From an uncultured Eubacteriales bacterium (lineage in GTDB: Bacteria > Bacillota > Clostridia > Christensenellales > Aristaeellaceae): a DNA stretch of 33,228 bases. The translations under genes and the position numbers were made by a program. This document shows, one piece after another, positions 31,146 to 33,228 of this stretch (its first letter is position 1; every line of letters begins with the position of its first letter). The notes beneath the pieces were generated by a model, which saw only the letters and a list, made by a program, of their open reading frames with translations, had not been told where the DNA came from and searched no databases. The stretch is from the NCBI GenBank assembly GCA_944349545.1, contig CALVNG010000018.1, positions 1 through 33,228 of the forward strand, in the 5' to 3' direction.

Positions 31146-31763
31146 ATGGAAGAGAAGGCAAGCATCACAATGGAAAACATACAGCGGGCAGCCTTGGACG
31201 AGTTCCTGGAAAAGGGGTTTTTAGGCGCTTCCTTGCGCCAAATCGTTAAAAACGCCGGTGTGACGACAGGCGCATTTTATGGATACTTTTCCAGCAAGGA
31301 GGCTCTTTTCGCCTCCATCGTCGAACCCCACGCCGCAGCGCTGATGGGCCGCTTTATGCAGGCGCAGACAACCTTTGCTGAATTGCCTGAAGCTGAACAG
31401 CCCCAACGCATGGGTTTGGAATCCTCGTCCTGCATTCGGTGGATGGTGGAATACATCTGCGATCATCGTGAAGCGGTCAAACTGCTGCTTACCAGGGCCG
31501 AGGGAACGAGCTACGAGCATTTTGTGCACAATATGGTCGATGTGGAGGTGGAAGCCACACTGCGTTATATGGAGGTGCTTCGGCGGCTTGGCCATCAGGT
31601 CTTGGAGCTGGACCGCGACCTGTGCCACATTGTTGCCAGCGGTATGTTTGGCGGCATTTTTGAGGTGGTGATCCACGACATGCCCCGGGATACCGCACTG
31701 CGCTATGTGGACCAGCTGCGTGAGTTTTACACAGCAGGCTGGGAGAAGTGGCTGGAGCCATAA
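31146..31763 (+). CDS. TetR/AcrR-family transcriptional regulator
   Basis: A 205-residue repressor. The N-terminal helix-turn-helix is clear (ITMENIQRAALDEFLEKGFL, then GASLRQIVKNAGVTTGAFYG and YFSSKEALFASIVEP). The C-terminal ligand-binding part is all-helical and typical in length. The start at ATG 31146 is supported by GGAGG five bases upstream; an earlier in-frame ATG (31134) is inside the operator region and is less likely. It lies just upstream of an ABC exporter gene in the same direction, with a terminator and a dyad between them. It probably represses itself and the exporter. Its ligand may be the exported compound, by family analogy. Confidence 0.93.
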   Translation: MEEKASITMENIQRAALDEFLEKGFLGASLRQIVKNAGVTTGAFYGYFSSKEALFASIVEPHAAALMGRFMQAQTTFAELPEAEQPQRMGLESSSCIRWMVEYICDHREAVKLLLTRAEGTSYEHFVHNMVDVEVEATLRYMEVLRRLGHQVLELDRDLCHIVASGMFGGIFEVVIHDMPRDTALRYVDQLREFYTAGWEKWLEP

Positions 31764-31806
31764 TGCTCCGTGAAATGCCTCGGGACTCATGAATGGAAAG
31801 CAATAT

Positions 31807-31830
31807 CGGGGGGAAATCCCCCGGTTTTTT
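31807..31830 (+). terminator. Rho-independent terminator between TetR gene and ABC exporter
   Basis: CGGGGG-GAAA-TCCCCCG stem followed by GTTTTTT. It begins 43 bp after the TetR stop and ends about 40 bp before the exporter start, so the exporter needs read-through, its own promoter or control at this hairpin. Confidence 0.8.
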
Positions 31831-31837
31831 GCCCCAC

Positions 31838-31857
31838 AAGTTAGCATTTCCTAACTT
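31838..31857. promoter_or_regulatory. Palindrome just upstream of the ABC exporter
   Basis: AAGTTAG-CATTTC-CTAACTT: perfect 7-bp arms with a 6-bp centre, between the terminator and the AAAGGAGG of the exporter gene. The TTAG-N6-CTAA core resembles half of a DtxR/IdeR-type iron-repressor site, but the match is only partial. Confidence 0.45.
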
Positions 31858-31871
31858 CAAAAGGAGGGTCC

Positions 31872-33228
31872 ATGATGAAACAGAAAAAACCAAACGCCCT
31901 TTCCGTCCTGTTGGACTATGCGGGCAGCCATAAGAAGCTTACGTTTCTTGGCCTGACGCTGTCTGCGGTATCCATGCTCATGAGCATGGCGCCCTACATC
32001 TGCATATGGCTGGTGGCGCGTGATCTGATTGCCGTAGCGCCGAACTGGATGCAGGCGCAAAGCATTGCGCGCTACGGCTTGATGGCCTTTGGCTTTGCGG
32101 TAGGCGGCATATTGCTGTATTTTGCGGGATTGATGTGCACGCATCTGGCGGCGTTTCGCACGGCATCCAACATCCGCAAGCGGGGCATTGCTCATGCGCT
32201 GAGGGCCCCGTTGGGCTTCTTTGATTCGAACGCGTCGGGTTTGATCCGCAATCGCCTGGATGCAGCGGCGGCTGAGACGGAAACGCTGCTCGCGCATAAT
32301 TTGGCGGACATCGTTGGCACCATCACGCTGTTCATCAGCATGGTAGCGCTCATGTTCGTGTTTGACTGGCGGATGGGTGCAGCCTGCCTCATGGCGGCTG
32401 TCATTTCCATCGCGGCGATGTTCTCCATGATGGGCGGTAAAAACGCCGGATTTATGGCCGAATATCAGGCGGCGCAGGATCGCATAAGCAAGGCGGGCAC
32501 CGAATATGTGCGCGGCATCCCCGTGGTCAAGATCTTCCAGCAGACCGTCGATTCGTTCAAGGCGTTTAAGCAGGCAATCGAAGAATACAGCGAAAAAGCC
32601 GGACGCTTCGAGGGCGAGGTCTGCAGTGTACCGCAGTCGGTCAACCTGACGTTCACCGAAGGCGCGTTTGTATTCATGGTTCCGGTGGCGCTGTTTCTTG
32701 CGCCTGCGGCGCTGGCCGGAGGCAACTTTGCAGGCTTCATAACCAACTTTGCCTTTTATGCGGTGTTTTCCGCAATCATCTCCACGGCGCTGGCCAAAAT
32801 CATGTTTGCCGCGTCCGGCATGATGCTGGCCAGTACGGCGCTTGGCCGCATTGATCAGGTGATGTGCGCGCCGACGCTGTTAGCGCCCCAGCATCCGCAA
32901 ATGCCCAAAGGCGGCAAAGTGGAATTCAAGGATGTGAGCTTTACCTATGACGGCGCGCAGACGACTGCGCTTTCCCATATCTCCTTCTGTGCGCAGCCGG
33001 GGCAGGTGGTCGCGCTGGTCGGCCCCTCGGGCGGAGGCAAGACCACGGCTGCCAGCCTGATTCCACGATTCTGGGACGTCGATTCCGGCGTGGTGGAAGT
33101 TGGCGGCGTAGACGTGCGTCAGATGGACCCGCATGTGCTCATGGAGCAGGCAGCATTCGTTTTCCAGAACAGCCGTCTATTCAAGACTTCGATCCTGGAA
33201 AACATCCGCATCGCCCGGCCCAGCGCCA
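31872..33228 (+). CDS. ABC exporter, fused permease and ATPase (cut by window end)
   Basis: The first 452 codons of an inner-membrane ABC exporter with the transmembrane domain before the ATPase. ATG 31872 (another at 31875) follows AAAGGAGGG. Membrane helices are visible from about residue 22 onward (LTFLGLTLSAVSMLMSMAPY, then AFGFAVGGILLYFAGL), and further helices lie near 150-190 and 260-330. The nucleotide-binding domain starts at about 348 (KVEFKDVSFTY), with Walker A GPSGGGKTT (about 383-392) and the Q-loop glutamine in VFQNSRLF. The signature and Walker B lie outside the window. The N-terminal region resembles the half-exporters that occur in tandem pairs in gut Clostridia, including IrtAB-like siderophore systems, but the substrate is unproven. 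A partner gene probably follows. Confidence 0.9.
   Translation, partial: MMKQKKPNALSVLLDYAGSHKKLTFLGLTLSAVSMLMSMAPYICIWLVARDLIAVAPNWMQAQSIARYGLMAFGFAVGGILLYFAGLMCTHLAAFRTASNIRKRGIAHALRAPLGFFDSNASGLIRNRLDAAAAETETLLAHNLADIVGTITLFISMVALMFVFDWRMGAACLMAAVISIAAMFSMMGGKNAGFMAEYQAAQDRISKAGTEYVRGIPVVKIFQQTVDSFKAFKQAIEEYSEKAGRFEGEVCSVPQSVNLTFTEGAFVFMVPVALFLAPAALAGGNFAGFITNFAFYAVFSAIISTALAKIMFAASGMMLASTALGRIDQVMCAPTLLAPQHPQMPKGGKVEFKDVSFTYDGAQTTALSHISFCAQPGQVVALVGPSGGGKTTAASLIPRFWDVDSGVVEVGGVDVRQMDPHVLMEQAAFVFQNSRLFKTSILENIRIARPSA

Noticed and set aside
1..33228. Search for transposase, integrase, phage or toxin-antitoxin genes
   Set aside because: None was seen. The truncated genes therefore cannot be blamed on a visible insertion element.

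Overview
The window most likely comes from an anaerobic, gut-type Bacillota of class Clostridia. It is moderately GC-rich. It carries a lysine (L-box) riboswitch, a YesM/YesN-type two-component pair beside a CUT1 sugar ABC transporter, AAGGAGG-type ribosome binding sites, sigma-A promoters, a tRNA-Ser with encoded CCA, and a flavodoxin/DUF3793 pair typical of Clostridia. A Christensenellales-like lineage is possible, but the sequence alone does not settle it.

Layout. (1) 1-3.5 kb: a partial polar amino-acid binding protein under a lysine riboswitch, then tex, then a prolyl-tRNA editing protein. (2) 3.6-14.2 kb: a glycan-use locus. A minus-strand operon runs binding protein, two permeases, GH127 beta-L-arabinofuranosidase-like enzyme, cysteine hydrolase and a frameshifted LacI regulator. 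A divergent two-component system (AraC-type response regulator and sensor kinase) faces it. (3) 14.3-14.6 kb: tRNA-Ser(GGA) with its own promoter and terminator. (4) 14.9-20.5 kb: a sugar-acid/ketose module of an IlvD/Edd dehydratase and a headless LacI fragment (minus strand), facing an FGGY kinase, DhaK and DhaL (plus strand). (5) 20.9-27.1 kb: an unrecognised co-directional cluster of one tandem-HTH regulator with a large unknown domain, followed by four exported proteins, the last a solute-binding protein with no permease nearby. (6) 27.3-28.7 kb: a gene graveyard with a LysR 3' fragment joined head-to-head to an ABC exporter 3' fragment, plus small remnants. (7) 28.7-33.2 kb: flavodoxin, DUF3793 protein, AraC regulator, then divergent TetR regulator and an ABC exporter cut by the window end. 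This resembles a metal-limitation or siderophore-type island.

How it works together (inference). Region 2 would sense an arabinose-containing oligosaccharide, import it through the ABC transporter (ATPase encoded elsewhere) and cleave terminal beta-L-arabinofuranosides inside the cell. Region 4 would dehydrate a sugar acid and phosphorylate ketoses. The best candidate for an undescribed system is region 5. Three places (about 3.94 kb, 17.28 kb and 27.56 kb) look like mutations, rearrangement scars or assembly problems and should be checked against reads before any biology is built on them.
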